From positions 930,001 to 994,000 of the forward strand of contig NZ_CP092483.1 of NCBI RefSeq assembly GCF_022429625.1: 64,000 bases of DNA, in the 5' to 3' direction. The stretch comes from Devosia lacusdianchii (GTDB taxonomy: Bacteria; Pseudomonadota; Alphaproteobacteria; Rhizobiales; Devosiaceae). Below the pieces are notes generated by a model, which was given only the letters and a program-made list of their open reading frames with translations, ran no database searches and was not told the origin of the DNA. A program made the translations under genes and the position numbers. This document shows positions 26,626 through 34,647 of the stretch, in pieces (within the stretch, counting starts at the first letter, position 1; every line of letters starts with the position of its first letter).

Positions 26626-27672
26626 ATGGTCCATCCACACCGGCCGGTGGTGCGTTCGCGCCCGGCTAGAGCGGTTCGTCGCGGACATCCCTTCACCAGG
26701 CTGCTGGTCGTTGGGATTTTTTGTGCCCTGGGTTACGCTGGATTGACCAATGGGGCATTCGGCCCCAGCTCTGACCTCGCCGAAATGTTGCCGCCCGATG
26801 TCGACCTGGTGACTGCCAGCCTGTCCTACACCGGCGTCGATCCTGTGATCACCGGCTCGGTCGATCATCTGTTCGATACCGCAAGCTTCACCGGTCCCAA
26901 CCGCGCCGAGAAGGGCGACCGCGTTCGCCCACAGGTTGATGTGCTCGCCCTGTCGCGCAGCTTCGAGGAGGTGCGTGTCCGCCTTGCCTCGCTCCGCAGC
27001 GGTCCCGCCGACCCGACCGATCTTGGTCAATCGCGCCTGGCCGATATCGCGCTACCCGCGACCGGCGATGTAGAGATCGGCCCGCGCATGTCGGTGGCGT
27101 CGATCAACCCCGCGACAGCCGCAGCCCTTGACGCCATTGCAGGCATAGCCCCGCAATCCTCCTCGCCCATGCCGGTCGTCGCATCGGAGCAACTGGCCTA
27201 TGCACGCGCCAATGCGCCGGTTACGGGCGGCTTTGCCACCGGGCAGGCCGTCGCTGCATCGGACAAGGAACTCTGGTGCCTGGCTACAGCCATCTATTTT
27301 GAAGCGCGCGGCGAGAGCTATCGCGGGCAAGTGGCCGTTGCACAGGTCGTGCTCAACCGCGTCAAGGACTATCGCTACCCCGATACCATCTGCGGCGTGG
27401 TGTTCCAGAACCAGAGCCGCCGCAATTCCTGCCAGTTCTCGTTTGCCTGCGACGGCATTCCCGAGACGATCAACGATCGCGAATCCTGGGCCCAGGCCGA
27501 AGACATTGCCCAGCGCTATACGGCGGGCGAGCTCTACCTGACCGAAGTCGGCGATGCGACACACTACCACGCCACTTACGTCCGTCCCGCCTGGGCGCCG
27601 CGCATGACCAAGGTCACCCAGATCGGGCTGCACGTCTTCTACAAGTTCAAGCGCGGCTGGCTGTTCGGCTAG
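26626..27672 (+). CDS. Cell wall hydrolase of the SleB family
   Basis: 348 residues: a membrane anchor or uncleaved signal near 24-42, a low-complexity periplasmic linker to about 215, then a SleB catalytic domain with L-A-T-A-I-Y-F-E-A-R-G-E (catalytic glutamate), A-V-A-Q-V-V-L-N-R-V and C-Q-F-S-F. SleB enzymes are lytic transglycosylases acting on peptidoglycan. In alphaproteobacteria they take part in wall remodelling. The gene abuts the convergent gene at 27673 with no spacer at all. Confidence 0.93.
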   Translation: MVHPHRPVVRSRPARAVRRGHPFTRLLVVGIFCALGYAGLTNGAFGPSSDLAEMLPPDVDLVTASLSYTGVDPVITGSVDHLFDTASFTGPNRAEKGDRVRPQVDVLALSRSFEEVRVRLASLRSGPADPTDLGQSRLADIALPATGDVEIGPRMSVASINPATAAALDAIAGIAPQSSSPMPVVASEQLAYARANAPVTGGFATGQAVAASDKELWCLATAIYFEARGESYRGQVAVAQVVLNRVKDYRYPDTICGVVFQNQSRRNSCQFSFACDGIPETINDRESWAQAEDIAQRYTAGELYLTEVGDATHYHATYVRPAWAPRMTKVTQIGLHVFYKFKRGWLFG

Positions 27673-28194
27673 CTAGCAGACCGAAAAGCCCTTGCCCGAC
27701 ACACAGGTCATATTGCCCCACGTGGTGACGCGGGTATTGCCGGAGCGGTAGCTGAAGAAGGAATTGCCGACGCTGCTGGTGAAGCTGTTCCAGTGTCCGC
27801 CGCTCCAATAGGAGAAGCGGTTACGTGGATAGACGGGCAATTCCTCGACGCTGATGCCCGGATACTGGACATGATCCGAGAACAGGGCATCGGTCGAATA
27901 GGTGCCCGTCGCGGTCGTGGCGATGGTCACGTATGAAACCTTGCCGGCCTCGATCTTCTTCACCACAGCGCTCGACGTTGGCTCCTCCGACACCCAGGCT
28001 TCGTGGGTGACCTCGTAGGGCCGATCCTCAAAGAACACCAGCTTGGAGGCGTCGAAGCCCGGCGCCACAACCTCGTTGAGGAACTCGTCGGCGAAGGTAT
28101 CTATAACCATGCCCGGGCCGGTGAACGCCAGCGCGGTGGCGCATAGGGCACCCAGGGTCATACCGAGCAGTAGATGGCGATCCGGCAGGTTCAT
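27673..28194 (-). CDS. Exported protein of unknown function, aromatic/serine-rich
   Basis: 173 residues with a signal peptide (1-24). The mature part is rich in aromatic residues, serine and threonine; the C-terminus contains two cysteines (M-T-C-V and S-V-C at the very end) that could form a disulfide. No family recognised. It is convergent with the SleB gene and transcribed alone from the 110-bp gap before the HD gene's end. Confidence 0.75.
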   Translation of the reverse strand: MNLPDRHLLLGMTLGALCATALAFTGPGMVIDTFADEFLNEVVAPGFDASKLVFFEDRPYEVTHEAWVSEEPTSSAVVKKIEAGKVSYVTIATTATGTYSTDALFSDHVQYPGISVEELPVYPRNRFSYWSGGHWNSFTSSVGNSFFSYRSGNTRVTTWGNMTCVSGKGFSVC

Positions 28195-28304
28195 GGTTTC
28201 CGTCCCGATTTGGTGCGACTCTCAGCGCCACATTAACGGATCAGAAACCATAGTCGCCCGACGCGGGCAAAGTTCATCCTTTGTTAGGGTTAATATCCCC
28301 GGCT

Positions 28305-28907
28305 TTAGGGCGTAATCGCTTCGAAGGCGTCGATGAAGCGGTCATGCGCTTCGCGGGTCGGCCAGGGCCGGATCAGGCGGTCGAAGGCATCGACGTCAAA
28401 GGCCGGCGTAACCGGTTCGCCAAAGAACTTGCGTGCCTCGCTGTCTTCGAAGCCCGCGAGGTGGACCGCTTCGAAGAAGGCGGCTTCGCGGTCGGCCTTC
28501 TTGACCTGCTTGGCGAGGGCAGCGGGCATGGTTGCGGGCAGCGAGAAACGCAGGTAAATCGCTGACAATAAACGATTTTCAACGTCCTTATAGTTGCCGC
28601 CCATGGCCGCCTTGAACGGCGAGATGATGTCGCCCATGACGTATTCGGGCGCGTCGTGGAGCAGGGCCTGAAGCTGTGCCGCCGGGCTGCAATCCGGAGT
28701 GGCCGCACGGTACAGCTCGAGCACGAGCACGGAATGCTGCGCGACGGAAAACGGATAGTCGCCAATGGTTTGGCCGTTCCAGCGCGCCACGCGGGCCAAG
28801 CCGTGTGCGATGTCGGAGAGCTCGACATCCATCGGCGATGGATCAAGAATATCGAGCCGCCGACCCGACAACATACGTTGCCAGGCGCGTGAACTTGACC
28901 GTGCCAT
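28305..28907 (-). CDS. HD-domain 5'-deoxynucleotidase (YfbR-like)
   Basis: 200 residues. The metal-binding pattern is A-Q-H-S-V followed by L-L-H-D-A-P-E-Y-V-M-G-D and a later aspartate in K-K-A-D-R-E, as in YfbR. These enzymes remove phosphate from deoxynucleoside monophosphates. Conserved D-I-I-S-P-F-K supports this group. It is a single gene, 96 bp downstream of ygfZ on the same strand. Confidence 0.9.
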   Translation of the reverse strand: MARSSSRAWQRMLSGRRLDILDPSPMDVELSDIAHGLARVARWNGQTIGDYPFSVAQHSVLVLELYRAATPDCSPAAQLQALLHDAPEYVMGDIISPFKAAMGGNYKDVENRLLSAIYLRFSLPATMPAALAKQVKKADREAAFFEAVHLAGFEDSEARKFFGEPVTPAFDVDAFDRLIRPWPTREAHDRFIDAFEAITP

Positions 28908-29003
28908 GGTGCCCCAATTGGTTAGCAGACTGTTAGCGCTGAGCGTAGCAGTTGGGGTCGATTCGCTGAACTCGGCACGACGAAAGTCATGCCCGGCGCG
29001 ACG

Positions 29004-29831
29004 TCATTCCTCTGGCGAGGCCTCGCCAAAGGCATAAGTGGCCCAGACGGGCAGGGCCAGGCTGACCGGTTTGCCATCGACGGTAGCGGCAGCTGGATCG
29101 GTGACCCGATCAAGCCTCAGGATGGCCACGGCCGTTCCGTCGAGGACCTCACCAATTGTACCCGCTTCTCGCGTGCCGGTGGTCACTGCGCTGCCGGCGG
29201 CGGCGTCGATGCCCGAGACGATGACCGGGCGGCGGCGAGCGGTGCCGCGATGCTTCATGCGGCTGACGACTTCCTGGCCGACATAGCAGCCTTTGACGAA
29301 GTCGACGCCGTCGAGAATATCGAGGCCGATATCGTGGGCGAAAGCGTCGAGGGTTGGGAAGTCGGGGCCTAGCTCAAGAATACCCGCCTTGGCGCGCGCG
29401 CGCCGATAGGGGGCGTCATCGGCCACCCAGTCGGTGGTTTCGGCGACGGGGGCGACAATCCGATAGCCGAGTTTGACCGAGCCACGCTGGTCGAGGTGGG
29501 CGATGCCGCCTGCCGGCCCGCCAGCGCTGTAACCGACGCGATGGGTTTCGCGCAGATCATCGATCACCACCTGCGCGCGCAGGCGATACATTTTCATGCG
29601 CTTGAAGAAGTCGTCTGCCACCGACTGATGCACGTCGAGCCAGAGCGCATCCTCGGCCCAGCCGGCAGTGCCCTCGGCAATAATCTTGCCCTGCGGCGAG
29701 AGCAGTGCCCACCACGCCGAGGGACCATCGGCACTGGGCATCGGACCGGTCACCACATCATTGAGCAGCTTGTGTGCCTCGGGGCCCGAAAAGCGGAACA
29801 CGGCACGGTCGGCGCGCAGATGGATGGTCAT
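29004..29831 (-). CDS. ygfZ: Folate-binding YgfZ family protein
   Basis: 275 residues from ATG 29831 (AGAGG 9 bases upstream; a GTG at 29837 is too close to it). The signature K-G-C-Y-V-G-Q-E-V with its essential cysteine is intact, and the fold is that of the GcvT aminomethyltransferase. YgfZ/IBA57 binds folate and helps repair or mature certain iron-sulfur enzymes. Divergent from the dihydroorotase gene with 68 bp between starts, which must hold both promoters. Iron-sulfur clients in the window include ispH and ETF-QO. Confidence 0.93.
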   Translation of the reverse strand: MTIHLRADRAVFRFSGPEAHKLLNDVVTGPMPSADGPSAWWALLSPQGKIIAEGTAGWAEDALWLDVHQSVADDFFKRMKMYRLRAQVVIDDLRETHRVGYSAGGPAGGIAHLDQRGSVKLGYRIVAPVAETTDWVADDAPYRRARAKAGILELGPDFPTLDAFAHDIGLDILDGVDFVKGCYVGQEVVSRMKHRGTARRRPVIVSGIDAAAGSAVTTGTREAGTIGEVLDGTAVAILRLDRVTDPAAATVDGKPVSLALPVWATYAFGEASPEE

Positions 29832-29899
29832 GGTCACTTGCCTCTCGGACAGAGCGTCCGGTAAACCCGGCTAAGGCATTGCACGGGCGGGACCAAGAC

Positions 29900-31225
29900 A
29901 TGGCGCAGTACGACACGATTTTCAAGAACGCCACTCTGGTCAATCAGGACGGCGAAGGGCTGGCCGATATCGCGGTGCAGGGCGGCCGGATCGTGGCGAT
30001 TGGCGCCGTCGGCGACAATGCCGCCGAGATCGTCGATTGCAAGGGCTTGCACATCCTGCCCGGTGTCATCGACACGCAGGTGCATTTCCGCGAGCCAGGG
30101 CTGACGCATAAGGAAGATCTCGAATCGGGGTCGCTGTCGGCGGTGATGGGTGGCGTGACCGGCGTCTTCGAGATGCCGAACACCAATCCGCTGACCACGA
30201 CGCGTGAAACCTTTGACGACAAGATCGCCCGCGCCACCAACCGCATGCATTGCGACTTCGCCTTCTATATCGGCGGCACGCACGAGAATGTCGGCGAGTT
30301 GCCCGTGCTGGAAAAGCTGCCGGGCTGTGCCGGCATCAAGGTGTTCATGGGCTCGTCAACCGGTTCGCTGCTGGTGGCCGACGACGACGGCGTCGAGGCC
30401 ATCCTGCGCGCTATTTCGCGGCGCGCGGCGTTCCACTCCGAAGATGAATTCATGCTCGAGGAGCGCAAGCACCTGCGGGTGCCGGGCGATCCATCGAGCC
30501 ATCCGATCTGGCGCTCGCCCGAAGTGGCGCTCAACTGCACCAAGCGGCTGGTGGGGCTGGCCCGCAAGACCGGCAAGCGTATCCACGTGCTGCATATTTC
30601 CACTGGCGAAGAAATTGCCTATCTCGCCGACCACAAGGATGTGGCCAGCGTCGAGGTGACGCCGCACCACCTGACGCTGGACGAGACCGCCTATACCCGC
30701 CTCGGCACCTATGCGCAGATGAACCCGCCGGTCCGCGACGCCAAGCATCGCGAGGCCATCTGGGGCGGCGTCGCCAATGGCGTCGCCGATATCCTGGGCT
30801 CGGACCACGCGCCGCATACGCGCGAGGAAAAGGACCATCCCTATCCGGCATCGCATTCGGGCATGACCGGAGTGCAGACGCTGGTGCCAACCATGCTGGA
30901 CCATGTGAACGCCGGCAAGCTGAGCCTGGCGCGCTTTGTCGACATGACCAGCGCCGGCCCCAACCGTCTGTTCGGCATTGCCAACAAGGGCCGGATCGCG
31001 GTCGGCTACGACGCCGATTTCACCATTGTCGATCTGAAGCGTCGCGAGACCATCACCAATGACTGGGTCAAGTCGCGGGCCGGGTGGACGCCCTACGACG
31101 GCGTGACGGTCACTGGCTGGCCAGTCGGCACCATCGTGCGCGGCAAGACGGTAATGTGGCAGGGCGAACTGGTGACGGCTTCGACCGGCCAGCCGATGCG
31201 GTTTCTGGAGGCATTGCCCAAATAG
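29900..31225 (+). CDS. Dihydroorotase
   Basis: 441 residues, class I dihydroorotase type. Metal ligands are seen in D-T-Q-V-H-F-R-E-P-G, the carbamylated lysine in I-K-V-F-M-G-S, histidines in F-H-S-E-D and L-H-I-S-T, and the aspartate in S-D-H-A-P-H-T. It closes N-carbamoylaspartate to dihydroorotate in pyrimidine synthesis. ATG 29900 is preceded by a GGGCGGGACC stretch and fits the family start. Hydantoinase-like enzymes share the fold, but R-E-P-G and N-P-L motifs favour DHOase. Confidence 0.93.
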   Translation: MAQYDTIFKNATLVNQDGEGLADIAVQGGRIVAIGAVGDNAAEIVDCKGLHILPGVIDTQVHFREPGLTHKEDLESGSLSAVMGGVTGVFEMPNTNPLTTTRETFDDKIARATNRMHCDFAFYIGGTHENVGELPVLEKLPGCAGIKVFMGSSTGSLLVADDDGVEAILRAISRRAAFHSEDEFMLEERKHLRVPGDPSSHPIWRSPEVALNCTKRLVGLARKTGKRIHVLHISTGEEIAYLADHKDVASVEVTPHHLTLDETAYTRLGTYAQMNPPVRDAKHREAIWGGVANGVADILGSDHAPHTREEKDHPYPASHSGMTGVQTLVPTMLDHVNAGKLSLARFVDMTSAGPNRLFGIANKGRIAVGYDADFTIVDLKRRETITNDWVKSRAGWTPYDGVTVTGWPVGTIVRGKTVMWQGELVTASTGQPMRFLEALPK

Positions 31226-31260
31226 GCGTTCCCTGGCTGCATTGGCTTAGGCCAACGGTC

Positions 31261-31297
31261 GCCAAGGCGGACATTTCTCGGCAAATGTCCGCTTGGC
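31261..31297. terminator. Hairpin between convergent dihydroorotase and tautomerase genes
   Basis: Arms GCCAAGGCGGACATTT (31261-31276) and AAATGTCCGCTTGGC (31283-31297) pair with one bulged base around a 6-base loop. It ends at the tautomerase stop codon. There is no long T run, so termination would be by structure. Confidence 0.6.
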
Positions 31298-31686
31298 TAA
31301 ACCGCTGGAGCGTATTGCGCCTCGCCGTTTCCAAAAGACCAGTTTTCTTTGGCGACTTCGACGATGGAAATTAGGACGTCCTGGGGCCGCATGCCCAGCG
31401 AAGCAACCAAACGTTCGACAATTTTGGCGTATAGCGCCCGCTTTTTTTCCACGGTCCGCGTGTTGTTGGCGGTAATCTGAATGATGACGAGATCGTCCGT
31501 TCGCTGGATGCCCAGGTAGTTGGCGCTGAAATCGAAATGTTCACTGCCGTGTTCAGAAATAGTGACGAACCTGTCCTCATCTGGAACGTCGAAAGTCTCA
31601 CGCAGTGCGAGATAGATTTGCTCCATCAAGGTCTGACAGTATTCCGGTGATTTGCCTTTCCTAAGTGAGATGCGCGTCAAAGGCAT
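31297..31686 (-). CDS. Tautomerase superfamily protein
   Basis: 129 residues. The first residue after Met is proline (Pro-1 of the mature protein), the catalytic base of 4-oxalocrotonate tautomerase and MIF-like enzymes. I-V-I-I-Q-I-T-A-N-N-T-R-T and K-K-A-L-Y-A-K-I-V-E fit the beta-alpha-beta pattern. A good AGGAG site lies 8 bases before the ATG. Large parts of the gene are near 50 percent G+C against about 65 percent around it, suggesting recent acquisition. Substrate unknown. Confidence 0.88.
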   Translation of the reverse strand: MPLTRISLRKGKSPEYCQTLMEQIYLALRETFDVPDEDRFVTISEHGSEHFDFSANYLGIQRTDDLVIIQITANNTRTVEKKRALYAKIVERLVASLGMRPQDVLISIVEVAKENWSFGNGEAQYAPAV

Positions 31687-31803
31687 TGTAGTTCTCCTGG
31701 TGTTGAACTGAATCAGCTGGAATCTTGTACAGCGCTACGAAATGGGGCAGGTCGAGCGACGAAAACACCTCCCATCCTTCTTGCCTCAATCCCCTGCGTC
31801 AAG

Positions 31804-31833
31804 TTGACGGACATTCGTCCCCGCCGTAACAAT
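31804..31833 (+). promoter_or_regulatory. Putative promoter of the structured RNA / exporter leader
   Basis: TTGACG (31804-31809) and a weaker -10 AACAAT (31828-31833, 18-base spacing) or TAACAA (17-base). Start of transcription would be near 31839-31841, just before the folded region. Confidence 0.45.
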
Positions 31834-31838
31834 TAGCG

Positions 31839-31951
31839 CGTGATGATCGAAAACGGCATGGTCGTAGTAGGCGCGCGCATGGGCACGGCAGCATAGCTGC
31901 CAGGCGAAAGCACCCATGCGCGGACAAATCAGCCCCTCACGGGGCTTTTTT
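31839..31951 (+). ncRNA. Candidate structured RNA: three-way junction followed by intrinsic terminator
   Basis: A perfect 10-bp stem joins 31874-31883 (CGCGCATGGG) with 31913-31922. Inside it are a hairpin GGCAGC-ATA-GCTGCC (31887-31901) and a small GC-GAAA-GC tetraloop hairpin (31904-31911). Nine bases downstream comes a terminator hairpin with seven T. The next gene starts at 31989. This may be an attenuated leader (riboswitch-like) of the exporter or a small RNA of about 110 nt. It fits no riboswitch class whose consensus I can recall. Confidence 0.5.
31931..31951 (+). terminator. Rho-independent terminator upstream of exporter gene
   Basis: AGCCCC-TCAC-GGGGCT followed directly by a run of T (31945-31951). 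The start codon of the exporter is only 38 bases farther, so it either ends the preceding small RNA or works as an attenuator. Confidence 0.85.
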
Positions 31952-31988
31952 ATTGCCCCGCTTCCCGCACAAGCAATCGGCTTTGATC

Positions 31989-33182
31989 ATGCCAGGTTCA
32001 TCCGCTTCTCCTCGCCTCCCCACGTTGGTTCTTCTGTCGGCACTTGCCATCCTGCCGATCAACTTTTTCCTTCCATCTCTTCCCCGAATGGCTACCGAAT
32101 TTGGCGTCGATTATGGGCTGATCGGGCTTTCGTTGGCGGCCTATGCAATTGTGTCAGCATGTCTTCAACTGGTTCTGGGCCCACTTTCGGACCGTTTTGG
32201 TCGCCGGCCGGTCATTCTCGGGGCGCTGGCGATATTTATCGCGGCGACGGTCGGGTGCGCCATGGCGCCAGATGCCTGGACCTTCCTCGCCTGCCGGATG
32301 GTGCAGGCTGTGATCGCCCCAACCTACGGCGTGGCACTTGCAGTGATCCGCGACAGGACCAACAGTGATCAGGCTGCGGGCAGGTTCGGCTATCTGGCGA
32401 TGGCGTGGGCTATTGCGCCCATGCTCGGCCCCACGGCAGGTGGGCTGCTTGATCAGGTTTTTGGCTGGAGGGCCAGCTTCTACGTTCTGGCGCTTTTGGG
32501 TATGGCAGTTTTCGCGCTGTGTTGGACCGATCTGCGCGAGACGAACACTTCGCCATCCAGGACGATGGTAGAGCAGTATAAGGCCTATCCCGAATTGTTG
32601 GGATCGAAACGCTTCCTCGCCTATTGCCTGTGCATGGCGTTTTCGGTCGGCGCTTTTTATGCCTTCCTATCAGGCGCGCCGCTTGCCGCTTCTGCTTTCG
32701 ATCTCTCGCCAGCGGCCCTTGGGCTTTGGATGGGTTCGATCACTGGCGGCTTCATGTTCGGCAGTTTTCTGGCAGGCCGACTCGCCGGCATGCTCCCGGC
32801 CAACACCATATTGATTGCCGGAAGGATCGTGGCCTGCGCGGGTCTATTGTTCGGCATAATCCTTTACTTTGCAGGCATGACCCACGTGCTGGCATTGTTC
32901 GGGCCTTGCCTGTTCGTTGGAGTGTCGAACGGCCTGACACAGCCGAGCGCCAATGCCGCAGCAATTTCGGTTCGCCCGACACATACGGGAACCGCCGCCG
33001 GCCTCGCCGGCGCGATCACCGTCGCAGGCGCCTCCATTGTGGCAGCGGTCGCGGGTGCCGCTCTCACAGAAGAAAATGCCCGCTCTGGCCTGCTGGTTGT
33101 GATGCTCGGCTCAGCGGTTATTGCCTTGGGGGCAGCACTGGTTGCTCGCCATCTGGAAAACAGTACGCCCGCGAGGAAATAA
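31989..33182 (+). CDS. MFS multidrug exporter, Bcr/CflA type
   Basis: 397 residues, 12 predicted membrane helices. N-terminal L-P-S-L-P-R-M-A-T-E-F in the first loop, G-P-L-S-D-R-F-G-R-R-P in loop 2-3 (motif A), and G-P-T-A-G-G in helix 5 (drug/proton antiporter motif C region) are typical of the DHA1 Bcr/CflA drug exporters. ATG 31989 lacks a strong ribosome site; an in-frame ATG at 31953 would start inside the terminator. Preceded by a candidate structured leader RNA. Base composition is slightly lower in G+C than the neighbours. Confidence 0.9.
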   Translation: MPGSSASPRLPTLVLLSALAILPINFFLPSLPRMATEFGVDYGLIGLSLAAYAIVSACLQLVLGPLSDRFGRRPVILGALAIFIAATVGCAMAPDAWTFLACRMVQAVIAPTYGVALAVIRDRTNSDQAAGRFGYLAMAWAIAPMLGPTAGGLLDQVFGWRASFYVLALLGMAVFALCWTDLRETNTSPSRTMVEQYKAYPELLGSKRFLAYCLCMAFSVGAFYAFLSGAPLAASAFDLSPAALGLWMGSITGGFMFGSFLAGRLAGMLPANTILIAGRIVACAGLLFGIILYFAGMTHVLALFGPCLFVGVSNGLTQPSANAAAISVRPTHTGTAAGLAGAITVAGASIVAAVAGAALTEENARSGLLVVMLGSAVIALGAALVARHLENSTPARK

Positions 33183-33204
33183 TCGAAAGAAGAGGCCCGG
33201 ATCG

Positions 33205-33483
33205 CTACTGCAAGATTCGATCGAGGTTGTATTCGCCCGAGCGAATGCGATCGGGCAACATACTGATGAGATCGGCCGTCGCTTCGTCGCCATGCATCTT
33301 GACGAAGGTGGCTAACGCCGCGAACAGCGAGGCATGGGCGAGGGCCGCGCTCTGCACGCCATCATCCTCTGCGCAATTCCAGGCGTCGGCCAGATATTCA
33401 AGCGCGAGCTGCCGCTCGCCTTGTTCCCGGTCGAAAACGGCGTGCCCGGAGGCGGGCGCAAACATGGTTTTGCTCGAAGTCAT
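33205..33483 (-). CDS. Small protein of unknown function
   Basis: 92 residues from ATG 33483. A longer open frame to 33999 in the same phase is not credited because the upstream part is the antisense/out-of-phase shadow of the TIGR02301 gene and is arginine/proline-rich. The short protein is alpha-helical, acidic in the middle, and soluble, with no known motif. It lies 107 bp downstream of the TIGR02301 gene and may be in the same transcript as it. Confidence 0.65.
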   Translation of the reverse strand: MTSSKTMFAPASGHAVFDREQGERQLALEYLADAWNCAEDDGVQSAALAHASLFAALATFVKMHGDEATADLISMLPDRIRSGEYNLDRILQ

Positions 33484-33590
33484 GCAATGGGGGTTAGCAC
33501 GGGTAAATGTGGCGGGCGCGCAAGAAGTAACCCGAAGGTTAACGGGTCGTGCGCGATTGTACGGAAGGCAGCATTTTTGCGCTGCCTGCG

Positions 33591-33971
33591 CTATTCGGCA
33601 AAACGCGTATGGATATCCCGAGCGGTGCGCTCCGCTTCGACCAGCAGGCGCGTCAGCGCTTCCCTGGCCGCCGGCGTACAGGCGCGGTGAAAGCGCGCAA
33701 AGGCGGTGTAGCCGCCGTTGAACGCGCCGGCTAGGCGCTGGCGGCGATCCTCGTCGGGCTCGTCGAGCGCGATCAGATCGGCCATCTGGGCGCGCCAGTC
33801 CGTCGTTCCCGCCTGGCACAGGGGCTGCAGGAAATAGAGGCTGCCCATGATCTCGGCCAGCCGCTCCATCTGGCGCTGATAGGGCGGATCGATGGCCCAA
33901 GCCGGGCCGGCGCTGAGCGCGAGCACGAGAAGGATCGTGAGCACGCGGAGGCGGGATTGAACGCGGGGCAT
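33591..33971 (-). CDS. TIGR02301 family exported protein
   Basis: 126 residues from ATG 33971 with a signal peptide (about 1-26, ending W-A). The mature part has R-Q-M-E-R-L-A-E-I-M-G-S-L-Y-F-L-Q-P-L-C and a second cysteine in H-R-A-C-T-P, as I recall for TIGR02301, a small periplasmic family confined to alphaproteobacteria. Function unknown. It usually sits beside a NUDIX hydrolase gene, as here; a palindromic element separates the two. Confidence 0.85.
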   Translation of the reverse strand: MPRVQSRLRVLTILLVLALSAGPAWAIDPPYQRQMERLAEIMGSLYFLQPLCQAGTTDWRAQMADLIALDEPDEDRRQRLAGAFNGGYTAFARFHRACTPAAREALTRLLVEAERTARDIHTRFAE

Positions 33972-33990
33972 AGTGCGGTCCCTCAACCTG

Positions 33991-34065
33991 CGTCATCACC
34001 GGGCTTGTCCCGGTGATCCATCATGCGCGGCAGCATGGGTTGCCGGGACAGGCCCGGCAATGACG
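33991..34065. repeat. Composite palindromic element, copy 3 (imperfect)
   Basis: Two inverted units, CGTCATCACCGGGCTTGTCC... (33991-34016) and its variant ending ...GGCAATGACG (34040-34065), each palindromic around CTTGT/ACAGG. Arms differ at about six sites, so this copy has drifted. It lies between two genes of the same strand. Confidence 0.75.
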
Positions 34066-34103
34066 ATAGGGGTGGGAACTGGCTCAACATGACGTTTGGT
34101 CTA

Positions 34104-34532
34104 TCAGCTTTGCGCCAGAACTGCGAAGGCCCTCGCAAGCACATCATCGAGACGGCTGGTCGTGCGCAGCGCCACCAACGCGGCAGGGTCCATCCATTTG
34201 TGATCGGCCACTTCATCGGACGCCCGTATCTGCCCTGAGAAATCGCGCGTGACGAAGACGGCAAGCTGGAACGTGCCATCGCGACCCAGCGATTGCACCA
34301 TCACCGGGCGCGGATTGCGGATGGTGAGACCGACTTCCTCGGCAATCTCCCGGATGGCGCATTGCTCGATGGTCTCGCCCGGATCGAGGCGCCCGCCGGG
34401 CAGGGTCCACAGGTGCTGATAGGGCGCATAGGCTCGCTTGATGAGCAGCACCTTGCCCTCGCGGACAATGGCAACACTGGCGGCATTGGGGTTCTCGGTC
34501 ACGTCGGGTCCATTTGCGATTCGTCGGAACAC
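34104..34532 (-). CDS. NUDIX hydrolase
   Basis: 142 residues with a full Nudix box: G-G-R-L-D-P-G-E-T, then R-E-I-A-E-E-V-G-L (GX5EX7REUXEEXGU). Such enzymes split nucleoside diphosphates linked to other groups, often as housekeeping. Start GTG 34532 or GTG 34502 (giving 132 residues) are both possible; neither has a strong ribosome site. Upstream of the TIGR02301 gene on the same strand. Confidence 0.9.
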   Translation of the reverse strand: MFRRIANGPDVTENPNAASVAIVREGKVLLIKRAYAPYQHLWTLPGGRLDPGETIEQCAIREIAEEVGLTIRNPRPVMVQSLGRDGTFQLAVFVTRDFSGQIRASDEVADHKWMDPAALVALRTTSRLDDVLARAFAVLAQS

Positions 34533-34541
34533 TCTCAGTCA

Positions 34542-34559
34542 TTCCCGCGCAGGCGGGAA
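34542..34559. repeat. Short REP-like palindrome
   Basis: TTCCCGC-GCAG-GCGGGAA, the same core as the palindrome at 3533-3560. It lies between the divergent NUDIX and SRAP genes, near both start regions. Confidence 0.6.
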
Positions 34560-34647
34560 GCCCAGTTGCGACGGTGATAACAGAGGTTCCCGCTTTCGCT
34601 GATCTGACCCGGTGGTAAAATGGGTTTGGACACGGAAAGGACGACCC

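Noticed and set aside
31839-31951. Known riboswitch classes (SAM-II, TPP, fluoride, guanidine, cobalamin)
   Set aside because: The conserved sequence blocks that I recall for each of these are absent.
33484-33999. N-terminal extension of the small 92-residue protein
   Set aside because: It is out-of-phase overlap of the TIGR02301 gene, Arg/Pro-rich, and the shorter start fits.
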